A stretch of 64,000 nt of DNA from Vicia villosa (Eukaryota; Streptophyta; Magnoliopsida; Fabales; Fabaceae). The DNA lies in contig NC_081185.1 of NCBI RefSeq assembly GCF_029867415.1, positions 132,949,753 to 133,013,752 of the forward strand. Reading direction: 5' to 3'. A program made the translations under genes and the position numbers. Below, one piece after another: positions 12,287-24,235 of this stretch; within the stretch, counting starts at the first letter, position 1, and each line of letters opens with the position of its first letter. The notes under the pieces were generated by a model that had not been told where the DNA came from, ran no database searches, and saw only the letters and a list, made by a program, of their open reading frames with translations.

Positions 12287-14262
12287 ATGGTTCCTCAAAT
12301 AGCATCGCAAACAACAAGGGAAGGAGGATGGACAAGGGTGATGGGCAGCCATGGCAGAAGGAGCAGGGTAGCTAAGTGGGATGTGGCGGGAGGGGAGAGA
12401 GGTAGAAGAAAAGCGGAAGAGGGTGAGTTCAGACCAACTACTACAATCTTCATTACAGAGTTTGATAATAACTGGAATGCGAAGGTCTTGTTCTTCGAAT
12501 TTAAAGAGCTGGGTGAGATAGACGAAGTGGTTATTCCACCAAAAAGAGATAGGCGTGGGAGAAGATATGGATTTGTACGATTTTTCAATGTTGAGGATGT
12601 GAAACTGTTGGCTATTAAGATGGATAACTTAGTTCTTGAAGGGAGGAAACTTTTTGCAAACTTGCCTAGGTTTCTGAGAGTCATCAAGGAGGATGTTAGT
12701 TTGAAACGTAAGGTAGGTGTTGTTGCAGAGGCGAGCGTATTAGGGGCTAAGGGAGGTTGGAAGCAAGGACAAGGTGCTTTCGGTAGCACAAGTGGTAGTT
12801 TCTCAAATAAGAATCGATCGTTTGTGGATGTTTTATAGAACAAAAGTGATATAAGAAGAACTAGTGGTGTTGAGAATATAGCTAATATTTTGCATTTCTC
12901 ATCTGAGAAAGAAGAGTGTAATCTATATAGAAAGGCTTACATAGGAATCATCAAGAACCCAGGGGAGGACGTTGATCTAAAACAATTGTTTTTTGAAGAA
13001 GGTATATTTTCCATTAGAGTAACTCATGTGAGTAACTCCTTTGGAAGATTTGGTTTCAGGAGAGACTGAGTTATTTATAGAGGATCGGAGGGTTTGGTGG
13101 GAACAATGGTTCAATAACATAATACCATGGGAACCATTAGATGTGGATAAAGACAGAATAATTTGGCTAAGGATTAAAGGCATCCCGTGTCATGCAAGGG
13201 GTGAAAAATTGTTCAAATCCTTAGCAGAAACCAGAGGAAGCTACATTAAGTGTGATGATGAGACGTCGACGAAGATAAGAATGGATGAGGCTAGAATATG
13301 TATAAAATTTGGGTGGAACGAGAAGATAGATGGAACAGTGAAAATGTTTGTAGATGGAGTTCCCTTATACGTTACCATGAAAGAAGATCCGTCCCTTTTT
13401 AAGGTGCATGGAAGAAGGATCTTGGAAGAGTCAGAAACGGTTTCTCTTGTTTCCATGGAGGACTTTGGCTCTGAAGAGGCGGAGGAGAACTAGAAACTGC
13501 CAGAGGAGGTAGGGAGGTTTGATGATTCAGATTTGGATGGGAAGTATGGAGAGAAGATTGACATCGAGAATGAAAATTGTAGTGTCAGACATGATGTTAC
13601 TCGAGAAAAGGAAAGGTCTTTTATCTAAGGGCAAAAACGTGGTATTTGACTTACATGAACAGGAAGATGTGTCATTTCAGGAGGCAGAAGTCAAAAAGTA
13701 GAGTAAGGGATTCGGCAGAGTGTGATAATCCTTTGGTTAATTACCATGTGCCTAGTGGGACCGAAATTGGAGTTTCTAGAGTTTGTTGGATAAATATGGG
13801 CCGGGGGAGAAAGAGTGTTATCACTTAGGCTCATTGTCTTTTAATAAGGCCTGTCAAAACTTACGCCTAAATAAGCCCAATAAGAAAAATAAGAAATCAG
13901 TAAGAAATTTGGGGGAAAATGTTAACATATCCTCATCGTTCTATGCGTGCATAGCACCAAGGGGAGGAAGTAAAGCGAAGAAAGGAGGAGACCAGCAGAC
14001 AGCGTTTGATTCTGTTAACGACTCAATCTCCATTTGTGAGTCCTACACATGTAATTCTATTTCTGAATCTGATATTCTTCGCTGCAATAATAGAATGTCT
14101 AGTAAGTCTGATGTGGGGAAGAAGGTTTGGAGTTATATCATTGAATTGGGGGTGGTGAGTGGTAAGGAAGACTATATGAATGAGATTCTGATAGAAGATA
14201 TGGAATTGAGAAATAAGGAGGGTCTGAAGAGTAAGAAGGTGAATCAAACTTTGTTATCATGA
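12287..14262 (+). pseudogene. LINE ORF1 with RRM-type RNA-binding domain
   Basis: From the ATG at 12287 the frame encodes an Arg-rich start and then an RRM: TTTIFITEFDNNWNAKVLF (RNP2-like) and GRRYGFVRFFNVED (RNP1-like, residues about 100-113). A TAG at 12836 and a frame change near 13065 precede a DUF4283-like segment containing IIWLRIKGIPCHARGEKLF. A Ser/Asn-rich tail runs to 14262 with further frame breaks. Plant L1 ORF1 proteins bind element RNA and often use an RRM. This reading frame overlaps the ORF2 start by 5 nt (14258-14262). Broken by at least three lesions. Confidence 0.8.
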
Positions 14263-17200
14263 ATTTATATTCATATAACATCAGGGGTGGTGGAATTCCT
14301 TCCAAAAGGAAGAGAATCAGTTATCTGATTCAATCTAATAAAGTATAGGTGTGTTTTATCCAAGAGACAAAAATCTCTAATTTCAATGATTCTGTAGCGT
14401 ATGATTTATGGGGCAGTAAATATGTAGAGTGGACGGCAAGCAATTCGATAGGCATTGTGGGAGGCATGGTAATATTGTGGAAGAGAGGCTCTTTGTATTT
14501 AAATTACATCTTTAATGGCAAAGGTTGTGTAGGTATCAACATAAATTGGGAGGGGTTGGTCTATAATTTGGTGAATGTTTATGCTCCTTGTAGTATGATG
14601 GAAAGAAGGTTATTATGGAATTCTTTGGTGGAGAAGAAGAACTCTAGAGGATCAGAGGAATGGCACGTGGTGGGAGATTTAAATGAGGTCGTGAAAAGAG
14701 AAGAAAGAAAAGGAGAAGGAGGTACCCGTTTCACCAAAGGTATGGAGGAGTTTCCTAATTTCATTGGGTCTATGGACTTGGTTGAAATCCCGTGTGCTGG
14801 AGGAAAGTTCACTTGGTTCAAGATAACGGTAAGGCCATGAGTAGAATTGATAGGTTTTTACTCTCGAGGAAGTTAATAGAAGTTTGGATGGTGATTGATC
14901 AAAGAATAGAAAGGAGGGATATATCCGATCATGCGCCTATTCGATTGAACTTGGGGAACATTGATTGGGGGCCTAAACCCTTTAGGTTTAATAATACGTG
15001 GATTAAACATGGAAGGTTTAAGGCTTTCATATAGGATGAGTGGGATAAAATGAAGTTCAATGGAAGGGGATATTTCATCTTGTATGAGAAGTTAAAAAGA
15101 TTAAGATTGATTCTCCGGTGTTGGAATCGTGAAGTTTTTGGTTGGGAGGAGGAGGAGGCGGGCAAAATAAACGAATTAGACAAGTTAATTGAGGAGAACA
15201 TGGGAGGAAATGTGGAGCCTTTAGTTCATGATAGAAAAGAAGCTTCTAAAGAGCTATGGAATTGTTTGAATGTGAAAGAAAGCATTCTTCGATTGAAATC
15301 AAGAAATTTATGGTTGAAAGAGGGTGATAAGAATTCTAGATTTTTTCACAATGCTATTAAGGAAAAACAAAGACGAAACGCCATTACATCTTTGGAAAGA
15401 AAGGAAGGTAGGGTGGAAGGTGTAGAGAATATTAAAGAAGGGGTTAAAAACTATTTTCATAACTTTTTCAAGGAAGAGGATCATGAGAGACCTATACTGG
15501 AGGGCCTTTCTTTTAATAGTTTGAATGAGAATGAAATGGCCTGGTTGGAGAGACCGTTTACGGAAGAGGAAGTGAAAGAAGCCGTGTGGTCTTGTGATGG
15601 CAACAAAAGTCCCGGACCAGATGGTTTCTCTTTGGAGTTTTTCAAATCAAATTGGGAAATGCTCAAAGTTGATGTTTTTAATTTTATGAAGGATTTTCAT
15701 GAAAGGGCTAGATTAACAAAGTCTTGTACGTCGTATTTCATTACTCTTATACCTAAAGTGAAAAATCCTCAATCCTTGAATGAATACCGTCCTATTTGTC
15801 TTGTGGGTAGTATGTACAAGATTATGGCTAAGTGTTTGGCAACAAGGTTGAGAGGGATGGTTGGGAAGTTAGTTTCGAGCAATCAAACGGCTTTTATATT
15901 GGGGAGAAACATTGCGGATGGAGTTTTAGTGGTGAATGAGGTGTTGGACTTAGCTAAAAGAAATAAAAGAAGTTGTGTGGCGTTGAAAGTTGATTTCGAG
16001 AAGGCGTATGATCGAGTTAGTTGGAACTTTGTGAGAAATATTTTAAGGAGGATGGGGTTCGGTGCGCGTTGGATGAGATGGATGAAGGGCTTTATTTTCA
16101 CTAATTCGTTATTCGTCCTCATCAATGGAAGTACAACAAAGGATTTCAAAGTGGAGAAAGGTTTAAGGCAAGGTGGCCCGTTGTCACCTTTTTTGTTCGT
16201 TTTAGTCATAGAGGCTCTTACGGCTCTAATGAGGAAATCTAAAGAAATTGAAGAATTCAGTGGTTTCAAGGTCAATGGTGAAAAGGAGGTTGATATGCTT
16301 CAATTTGCGGACGACACTATTATTTTAGCCGAAGGTGATACCGCAAACTTGTGGAGTTTAAAAGCAATTCTTAGAGGGTTTGAATTGATGTCGGGATTAA
16401 GGATTAATTTTCACAAGAGCAATCTTTACGGTATTAACATAGGTGATTGGTTTATGGAAGCCGCATCCTCTTTTCTCTCATGTAAAGTGGGAAGCTTGCC
16501 TTTCAAGTTCCTAGGGGTAAGGGTCGGCGACAATCCTAGGAAGAGATCCATGCAGACAAATTTAATGTTAATGTTGCGGAAGAGGTTGGCAGTGTGGAGA
16601 GGTCTTCATCTCAGCAACGCGGGTAGAGTGGCGTTGATAAATTTGGTCTTAAATGCGATACCTATCTACTCGTTATCCTTCTACAAGGCCTTAAAAAAGG
16701 TGTTAAATGAGATTAGAACAATTCAAAGCAAGTTTCTTTGGAGCGGGAGTGATGTCAAAAAGTCGATTAATTGGATTAGTTGGGATACGGTGTGTAAATC
16801 TCATGAAGAATGAGGTTTGGGAGTTAAAAATGTGGAGATTATGAATGCAGTCTTGATTAGTAAATGGAAATGGAGGATATTAACGGACAAGGAAGCGGTG
16901 TGGCGAGAGATTCTTGAATCTAGATATGGAAATTTAAAGTTGAAGGTTTTAATTGGGGATATTTCCGTCGTGAAGAAGAGTGATTCTATTTGGTGGATAT
17001 ATCTCATCTTATCAGACAATTATGAGAATTTACAAGAAAATCATTTTTCTGGTGTTGTTGCGTATAGTGTAGGGAACGGGGGCTGACATCCCTTTTTGGT
17101 ATGCAAGCTAGACGGGAGAGCAGCCGCTCATAGAAGCTTTTTCTGAGCTGTTCCAATATGCAAATAACCATATGGTGGTTGTGTTGAATGCAAGTACTTT

Positions 17201-17988
17201 CGTTGAGGGCAGTTGGAATTGGAATGCGGAGACGATTTTTACCGCTGGCTGTGATTGGAGCGCTGAGGCATTTTTTCCTGCTGGCAGCGCAGGGATTGGT
17301 GGGTTGCAGCAAGAATTGCTTGCGATTCTGCAGCAGAATTGCCCTAAGGAGACCGGGGAAGACGAGTTCACATGGCAGCCAAATAATGATGGTGTGTTCT
17401 CGGTTAAATCTTGCTATGTGCGTTTCAAGGAAAAACTCTCGGGGCCAGCTCTTAACCAAACTACGGTAAAGGCTTTAACTCATCTATGGAAGATTAAAGT
17501 TCCTTCAAAAAATTTGTTCTTTGGTTGGCAGTTTATCCATAATAGAATAGCTACTAAAGATCACTTGATTAAGAGGGGAATATTGGTGGAGGGAAATGAT
17601 TCTTTGTGTGTTTTTTGTCTTATGGAAGAAGAATCTCTTATGCATTTGTTTTGGAGTTGTGAGGTTTTGTTTGCGTATATGGCGGAGGGTGTACGTGTGG
17701 TTTGGAGCCTTCACGAGTATGTCTTTAGAGGAGTTTGTGAATTTCTTCCATCACTGCGATAAGCTGGCTAGCAAGACAAAGAGGACTATAGGAGCGGTTA
17801 TTTGGCTATCGTCGATTTGGTGTTTATGGCTAAAGAGGAATGCGGTTATTTTCAAAAACGGGACCTTTAGTTTCATTGAATGTATGTCAGAGATAGTTTT
17901 CACTGCTTGGAGTTGGCTTTGTTCTTTTTATAATCAGGTGGATTCTTGTAATTTCTATACTTGGAATATTCTACCGCTCTCATTTTGA
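14258..17988 (+). pseudogene. LINE ORF2: endonuclease, reverse transcriptase, zinc-binding domain
   Basis: The start MNLYSYNIRGGG (14258) is followed by the endonuclease motifs QETK, NVYAP, VGDLNEV, FTWF and SDHAPI, then an RT domain at 15050-16813. The RT carries SPGPDGF, YRPICLVG, DFEKAYDRVSW, GLRQGGPLSPFLF and the catalytic FADD (about 16307). A zf-RVT domain follows near 17398-17670 with HLWKIKVPSKNLFFGW and CVFCLMEEESLMHLFWSC. Stops or frameshifts occur at 14346, about 14838, 15032, 16811 and about 17080-17170. The RT block of 587 codons is uninterrupted, so the copy is only moderately old. The family nicks target DNA and primes reverse transcription there. Confidence 0.9.
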
Positions 17989-18452
17989 GTAGTCGGAGCT
18001 TTTCGGTTTGTTTTATCGGGCGGAGTATCCCTTATACTCCCTATAATTCCATTGTTTATTAAAAGAATTATCGAAAATTTCAAAATTCCCGATATATAAT
18101 TTTCTAAAATTCCCGAAAATTTAAAATTTTCGGTGGCAATATACTAGAAATTTTGAAATTTCCGGTTTGATTATACCGGAAATTTTATAAAAAAACAGGA
18201 AATCTTACTGTTAGTCATCAAATTTCCGGTATCGCCTGTGAATTTGAAAAATGCGGTATGTCACGTAAATTTGAAAATGTTTTAGAATTTTTACATGTTG
18301 GACATTTTGGTCTTTTCATTGTGTTTGAGGGTACCTTGGGGTGACATGTTAAATCCTTCTGGTGTATGAATGACACGTTTGGGCTTGGTGTTGATTGGCC
18401 CAACATCATTAGACTCGTTGGGCATATCACCAGTTGGCCCATCTCTAGTAGC

Positions 18453-19140
18453 TAGAGCTGTCAAATGGGTCGGCCCGGCCCAGTCCGGCCCAGCCTGATG
18501 GGCCAACGTGTTTTAATGGGCTGGCCCGGCCCAGCCCATTTGTTAAATGGGCCACATAAAATGAGTCCGGCCCATTTTTCAAAAGCCCGTGCGGCCCGAT
18601 GGGCCAGCCCGGCCCGTATTTCAATATTATAATTTTAATTTTATAAAAAGGATGTAATGAATAAATGCAATACAAGATAAGTAGAAAGTCATCATAAACG
18701 TATATAAGTGATGTTTAAAATATTTATGCATAAATATATATGAATACCACAAAATCATCCATGTAAAAGTATAAAATAACTTAATATTATCATCAATACT
18801 TATCAAATCTTCTCTACATCTCACAACCATTTCCTTGATCACATCATTTTGAAAATATATCTTGATCCTCTTTAACTTTTATTTATGACTTGAAAACACA
18901 TTTATAAAATCATATCTTATCTCAATCTTTTTTCTCCAAAATTTACCAAAATCTTTTTTTAATGGGCCAGCCCGAAGCCCGCTTGGCCCGGCCCGGCCCA
19001 GCCCATAAAAAACATAGGCCCGGTGGGCTGGCCCAAAAAGATAGGGTCATGTTTTTTTAAGGTATTTTGCGGCCCGGCCCGCGCTAAATTGTAGGGCTTA
19101 TAGGCCGGCCCAATGGACCGAGCCCATTTTGACAGCTCTA
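18453..19140. mobile_element. hAT-type element with perfect 8-bp target duplication
   Basis: CTAGTAGC flanks both sides (18445-18452 and 19141-19148). The termini are inverted, TAGAGCTGTCAAATGGG against CCCATTTTGACAGCTCTA. Subterminal regions are packed with GGCCCGGCCC words on both sides, giving long imperfect inverted structure around an AT-rich core. The element at 1-575 is a second copy of the same family. Open frames inside are by-products of the GGCCC repeats. Confidence 0.92.
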
Positions 19141-19148
19141 CTAGTAGC

Positions 19149-20380
19149 CAAAGGGGATAGGTATGTAACATTCCGCAACGGAACAGAAAGCATAACAATA
19201 TTGTAGTTCTCTATTCTCTCATCCTTTGTCACAAGTTCTCTATGCAACATGTGTATCACCCACAATAGTGTAATGTTTTGACATGCATCAAAAACACCTC
19301 ACCATAGATCCCTCTATGCTTAACTTCATTTCTTCAAACACTTATAAAAACAAACCTTCACCAATGTGTTACACCTTATTAGAAGTAGTGATTACCCACT
19401 GGATCATTTTAAAATGTACAATTAACATTGACTTTCATTATCATCCCAATCAACCCTATTTCATATTGCCAACGATAAACATTGTGGTATACTATTTAGT
19501 ATTTTAATATTAGGAACGACAAACATGATGATATATTATTTAAGGCGATAAAGAATGCGTTAAAATTGTACATAGAAAAAGCGCGTAAGAAAAAGAATAA
19601 GATTTACATATAGAGATAGATAATGAAAAGTGGAGATTTGAAATGGAATTTTTTTTAGTATTATATTTACACTTTTGTCAATAACTAAACAATGGACTTT
19701 TAACCTTGTTTTTTTTTTATGAAGGTGGAGTTGTAAATTTGTTTAAATTAGTCTATTAAAAATATTTACATAAATTATATTATTTAAAACATCAATTCAT
19801 TAATATACACTTACATTGAAGTAAATTTTACACGGTCCGAACATGTTTCAGTTTTAAATTTTTTTTTTATATTTTTAAAAATAAGTTTTATAAAAATTGT
19901 TTTTTAAAATGTTACCATTTTTTTTATATTCTTGTTTTCTAAATTAAAATACTAATTTTAACATCTTATAAATAAACATATAGCATTGAAAATTAAAACA
20001 TAATCAAAATTGCAATTTTTTAAAAAATAATATATTTAAAAAATAATTTTTATTAAAATTTACTTACAAAAATTTCAAAATTGAATAATTTTTTGAAATT
20101 TAAATATAAAAAATTAATAAAATAATAAAATATTTAAAATAATATTTTAAAATTAACTATTCAAATCAAATTTTTATTTAAAGCCTTTATAAAAAAAATT
20201 TGTAAATATTTTTTACACAATTATATAATGCTATAAAAATCAGTTTTTAAAAGAAAAATCAAAACAAACGTATCCATTTCTGTAATTGCCTGGCAAGATT
20301 TAATTATTGTTTGATTTTTATTTCAACTACACCTAAAATAATATAAATGTGTGATTTGGGTATAAAATGTTTTATAATAT
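19149..20380. other. AT-rich intergenic DNA upstream of the PIF1 gene
   Basis: Very AT-rich, with poly-A/T runs and no recognisable gene. Distal promoter elements for the gene at 21067 may lie here but none can be named. Confidence 0.5.
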
Positions 20381-20659
20381 ACTCCTCTATCCCAAAATAA
20401 GTATTTTTTTTTAATAAAAAGCCGTCTCTAAATAATGTTTTTTTATTTTTCTAATGTAATATTAATTAAATTTTATCAATTTTATTCTTAATAATTATTG
20501 TTTACACTCTTTAGAAGTTATGACAATATACAATAATCAATAATAATTAAAGTTAATTTTATAAAAATATTACTTTTGTTGACTCAATGATTATTTTTTT
20601 TTTTAATATATCGATAACAACCTAACAACTTTAAAAGACTTTTTTTTAGACGGAGAGGA
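20381..20659. mobile_element. Stowaway-like MITE in the PIF1 promoter region
   Basis: The left end ACTCCTCTATCCCAAAATAA and the right end TTTTAGACGGAGAGGAT are imperfect inverted repeats of the CTCCCTCCGTCCC type used by Tc1/mariner Stowaway MITEs, with TA at the borders. The middle is AT-rich and partly palindromic. It ends about 400 bp before the start codon of the PIF1 gene, so it lies in the proximal promoter. Confidence 0.65.
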
Positions 20660-20834
20660 TAACAACATAAAACAATAACATAAAAATTAAATTAATTGAA
20701 AAATTCTATCACATTTTATTCAAATAATAAATTTTAACATAAATAATTTCAACTCCTTTTAAAAAAAATCCTTTTGTCAGTCAAAAATTTGTCATCCGAA
20801 CACGTTCCAAAGAAGAAAAAAGAGAGAGGAGAAA

Positions 20835-21056
20835 ATGAATGCAAAGCGTCAAAAAAGTGTTTCGTCCTTTAGCTTAGCATTATTCGAAGAGAAACAGTTT
20901 TCTTATCTCTGGGTTTTTGTGGCCTCGCTCGTCTGCTGTTCTGTTCTTCTGACTTTTTCTCTGTTACTGTATTTATTTCTAAGGCCAATCAACATACATG
21001 CAACCCCAAAACTAAACTTAAATTACAATATTCAATTTCTACTGCAAACTGTGTAA
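20835..21056 (+). other. Possible upstream ORF in the PIF1 5' region
   Basis: A 73-codon frame starts at an ATG in a purine-rich AGAGAGGAGAAA context and stops 10 nt before the PIF1 start codon. It includes a hydrophobic stretch (LWVFVASLVCCSVLLTFSLL). If the PIF1 transcript begins upstream of 20835 this would be a uORF. A chance frame in 5' leader or an intron in the leader are equally possible; nothing in the sequence fixes the transcription start. Confidence 0.25.
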
Positions 21057-21066
21057 CTCGTCGCCA

Positions 21067-24000
21067 ATGGATCAACAAGGGTTACTTCGCCCTAAGAAAC
21101 CCTTCATGTAACTTCTCATTTCATCTTTTTTCTCTTTCTATTCTTTTTTTTTTTTAATTTTTAATTAACCAAAGAGTTATGAAAATTGAAACAGTGCAGA
21201 CGATGAGATCATAGAGCTACTATGGCAAAACGGTCAAGTTGTCACGCAGACTCAAAACAACCGCCATATCAACAAACCACCGCCGGTGACAAACTCTGAC
21301 GACTCCACTCCCGGCGGAAGGGAGAATCAACATCTCTTCATGCAAGAAGGAGAAATGGCTTCGTGGCTTCATTATCCTAATGATGATGATTCTCCTTTCG
21401 ATCCATCTTTCTGCGCCGATTTTACCATGATAACTCCACAACGGAGGTCCGAGCCGGTGCCTCCGAACTTCGCATACTTTGCGAGGCACGGTGTTAGAGC
21501 TGAACCAGAACCGTTGTCTAGAAGGGAATCAACAATAGTAGATTCGTGTGACACGCCGGCTGTGATGCTAACGGCGGTATCGGAGACGCTAAGAAGCTCA
21601 GCTGAGCCAACGGAAGTAGAAACCGGCTTGACGGCGCCTTCAACGACGTTTGACGAACCAGATGGTTCGAGTAGCGATGTAGAACCGGTTCGGGAGGTAG
21701 CGGAACGGGACCGGAAGCGGAAGGGAAGGGAGGAAGAGGAATGGAAGTATCAAAACGAGGTGAATGAGTTAACTCAGTGCTGTTTAGTTTGTTGTGTCAT
21801 TTTCAGTATTCAATTGTAAATTCCCTATGAGGTGTCGTTACACAGTTTCACAGTTACACAGTTACACAGATCAACGCATCATAAAAGTAAAGTAATGCAT
21901 TCACCTAAGTAAAGTAATGCATTCGCCTAATATGCCACGTGTATGGTCATAATTTAATGATATAGGATATGCATAATACTCCATCTATTCAAAAATTGTT
22001 TAAAATTTTTGAATGATAGTTGTGCCACCAATTCCCTTTACCATAACCTTGAATTCAATTCAAGTGTCATTGGTTAGGTTAATATATACGAGAAATGACA
22101 GTTTTGAGTAGATATGGGGCCTTAAATGTCATGGGAAGTTTTGAGTAGATTTGGTGGCTGCATGATCTCATGATCATTTTGAAAGCTGCATTGTGCGTCA
22201 ACCTCTTAACATATAGGCTGTCATGATGCTGTGTATGAGCCACTTAGCTGGTCTAAAGTTCTCTGAATGCATATTCTATTCAATGGAAAAGTTCTACAAA
22301 TATGAACATTTAGAAAAGGCATTATGTATGGTACATGGTTTTTACGGGTGAAACATTCCACACCCTTATATGAATCGATAGAATACCTTAGTAGTCGAAC
22401 TAAGTAGAAATTTTTAGCTGAACATAAATACTGGTGAAACATTCCACACCCTTATATGAATCGATAGAATAACTTAGTAGTCGAAGTAAGTAGAAATTTT
22501 TAGCTGAACATAAATACATACCAGGTACTCATCATGATATTTTTTGTTCCGATGCTGGTCAGAAAAGGTGTAGGCATTATTATGAATGAGGATGATGGTA
22601 GACTAGGCAAGTAATGTTAACGAATAATACATGCTCCGAAACAGAAAACAAGTGATTCAGTATATTTGGCATTGGGGGAGAGGACATGTGACTGTAATGA
22701 CATGTTATTTTACAACGTAACTTTTTAAAATTTTTATCTTTGATTGTTTTCCTCCAATTTGTTCAAACTAATTTCATTTGCAACCTCTATATTCTTATTT
22801 CTATTTGTCTTGCTTTAAAAGGATATTGATTTTGAATATGCGGAAGCCAAAAATAAAACCAGTGGAACATCAACAAAGAGATCTCGTGCTGCTGAGGTCC
22901 ATAGTCTCTCAGAGAGGGTCTGTTGTCTCTCCAAACATTTCTTTGAGTTCATATATTTTATGTCGTTTATTTTAACTTGAAAGTTTTCACTTTGCATTAC
23001 ATGCAGAGGCGCCGTGATCGGATTAATGAAAAGATGAAAGCTCTGCAAGAACTTATACCTCGATCTAATAAGGTAAACTGATTTTTAAGATTTCCCAGTT
23101 CTTTATTTTGTTGATGATATAAGAGGCGGGATTTTAGATTTTATTTCCTTCCTCATTTTTATTTCTAATTTTTCTCCTACTCGTAATTCATAGTCTGACA
23201 AAGCGTCTATGCTGGATGAGGCAATTGAGTACTTGAAGTCACTGCAGTTACAAGTTCAGGTAGATTCCTCTACGTGTTTGTGATCTTTACAAACAGCCAT
23301 GCAACTATAGTACCAAGTTGGTCATGTAGTTTCATTTTTTAAACAGAGAATACATCATATGCAGATGATGTCCATGGGATGTGGCATGGTACCAATGATG
23401 TTTCCTGGAATCCAGCAGTGTATGCCATCAATTGGAATGGGAATAAACAGGCCAGTAATGCCGTTTCCCAATATGTTTTCTGGTTCTGTTTTGCCTGCAA
23501 ATTTTGGACCAAGGTTCACAATACCTCCTTTCCACACGCCGCATGTTCCTACACCTGATTCATTCACAATGTCAGCAGCAAATCTGGTAGATAAGAACAT
23601 GCCCACATCAGTTGGAACACATGATTCAAATAAGTCAGGTATCCCAAACGTCACTGATCCTTATCCACAATACCTTGGACCTCACCAGACGCAGTTTCAG
23701 TTAATGCAGGTATTTTCCTCTAATGCTATTTCTTATTAGGAGTTTTTTAAATAATGTGTGAAGTAACTTCTTGCACATGAGATCCGTTGGATTTGAAAAA
23801 CAAAACTTAACTAGTAAGAAAACTTTTGTTTTGCAAAGTTTCATTGTAACTTTGTTTTTTCCAAAGAAATATCAAAATGATGTAAATGTTTATGAGTCCA
23901 TTTCCATGTGTAGAATCAGACAATGAACCAACCAAATGCCAGCAAGTTAGAAAGCCGCCAGTCAGGTAAATTACTGTATCTTAGTGTTTTTCCGGATTTG

Positions 24001-24235
24001 GTTAGCTTAGGTGAATATAAAAGAATGGTTTATTATTTTGAGTCTTAGTATGTTCCTGTGTTGTTTACCATTTCAATAAAGTCTTCTATCTTCCGGAACC
24101 AATTTACCTTCAATTTGAATTTATACTGAATCCTTATTATCGAATTTGTGCTGAATCCTTATTATACGGTAGTATTAAACTTGGCAGCTTCTAAGTATCT
24201 CCATTTTTTATTGATGATGTCCAGGAGATAAATGA
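21067..24235 (+). CDS. PIF1: PIF1/PIL5-type phytochrome-interacting bHLH factor (copy A), intact
   Basis: Eight exons join in frame to 413 codons: 21067-21107, 21195-21759, 22822-22917, 23007-23072, 23194-23259, 23365-23709, 23914-23965, 24225-24235, all with GT-AG introns. The N-terminus holds the phytochrome B binding (APB) motif ELLWQNGQVV with the conserved E-L and G-Q. NQHLFMQEGEMASWLHYP follows, as in PIF1/PIL5. Exon 3 supplies the basic region (KRSRAAEVHSLSER), exon 4 basic/helix 1 (RRRDRINEKMKALQELIP) and exon 5 helix 2 (SDKASMLDEAIEYLKSL). Exon 6 encodes the MMSMGCGMVPMMFPG tail of the PIF1 clade. His, Glu and Arg contacts for the E-box are present. PIF1 proteins are nuclear, bind G-boxes, repress germination and greening in the dark, and are degraded after phytochrome activation. 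Exon 2 placement uses the acceptor at 21194, which alone keeps frame into ADDEI. Start choice rests on the matching start in copy B. Confidence 0.9.
21936..21941. promoter_or_regulatory. G-box in intron 2 of the PIF1 gene
   Basis: CACGTG in the context GCCACGTGTATGG, about 180 bp after exon 2. G-boxes are the preferred site of PIF bHLH factors, so autoregulation is conceivable. The corresponding place in copy B (near 58612) reads GCCGCGTGTACGG and has lost the site. A single hexamer is weak evidence. Confidence 0.35.
22348..22519. repeat. 86-bp tandem duplication in intron 2 of PIF1-A
   Basis: GTGAAACATTCCACACCC onward through GAATCGATAGAATA and TTTTTAGCTGAACATAAATAC is present twice head to tail (starts at 22348 and 22434) with only a few differences. 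The matching region of copy B (about 62300-62390) has one unit, so the duplication is specific to A. Confidence 0.9.

Larger units (their letters stand above)
12200..18060 (+). mobile_element. L1-type LINE retrotransposon, nearly full length, inactive
   Basis: Contains ORF1 (RRM-like) and ORF2 (endonuclease, reverse transcriptase, zinc-binding domain) in the standard order, followed by a short 3' UTR ending near GTTTATTAAAAG at about 18047-18060. The 5' border is approximate and no target duplication or clean poly-A was identified. It is inserted within the TIR element at 10722-18359. Multiple stops in both ORFs mean it cannot move by itself. Confidence 0.85.
10722..18359. mobile_element. Mutator-like TIR element carrying nested Helitron and LINE sequence
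   Basis: The left terminus AGGATTTAACATGTCACCCC (10722-10741) has its exact complement near 18339-18358. Outside the ends the 9-mers TGGTGTACG (10713-10721) and TGGTGTATG (18360-18368) match at 8 of 9 positions, the duplication size expected for Mutator-like elements. Just inside both ends lie ACCGGAAATTT/TTCGGTA repeats shared with the element at 8772-9375. Everything from about 10.96 to 18.06 kb is other mobile sequence, so the original element was probably under 1 kb and was enlarged by insertion. No MULE transposase is present. Confidence 0.7.

Noticed and set aside
12295..12843. 182-codon minus-strand frame opposite LINE ORF1
   Set aside because: Antisense shadow of the RRM-containing ORF1, which has recognisable motifs and the correct place in a LINE.
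18291..19198. Gly/Pro/Trp-rich minus-strand frames around the GGCCC clusters
   Set aside because: Produced by GGCCC/GGGCC subterminal repeats of a hAT-type MITE; no homology to known proteins.
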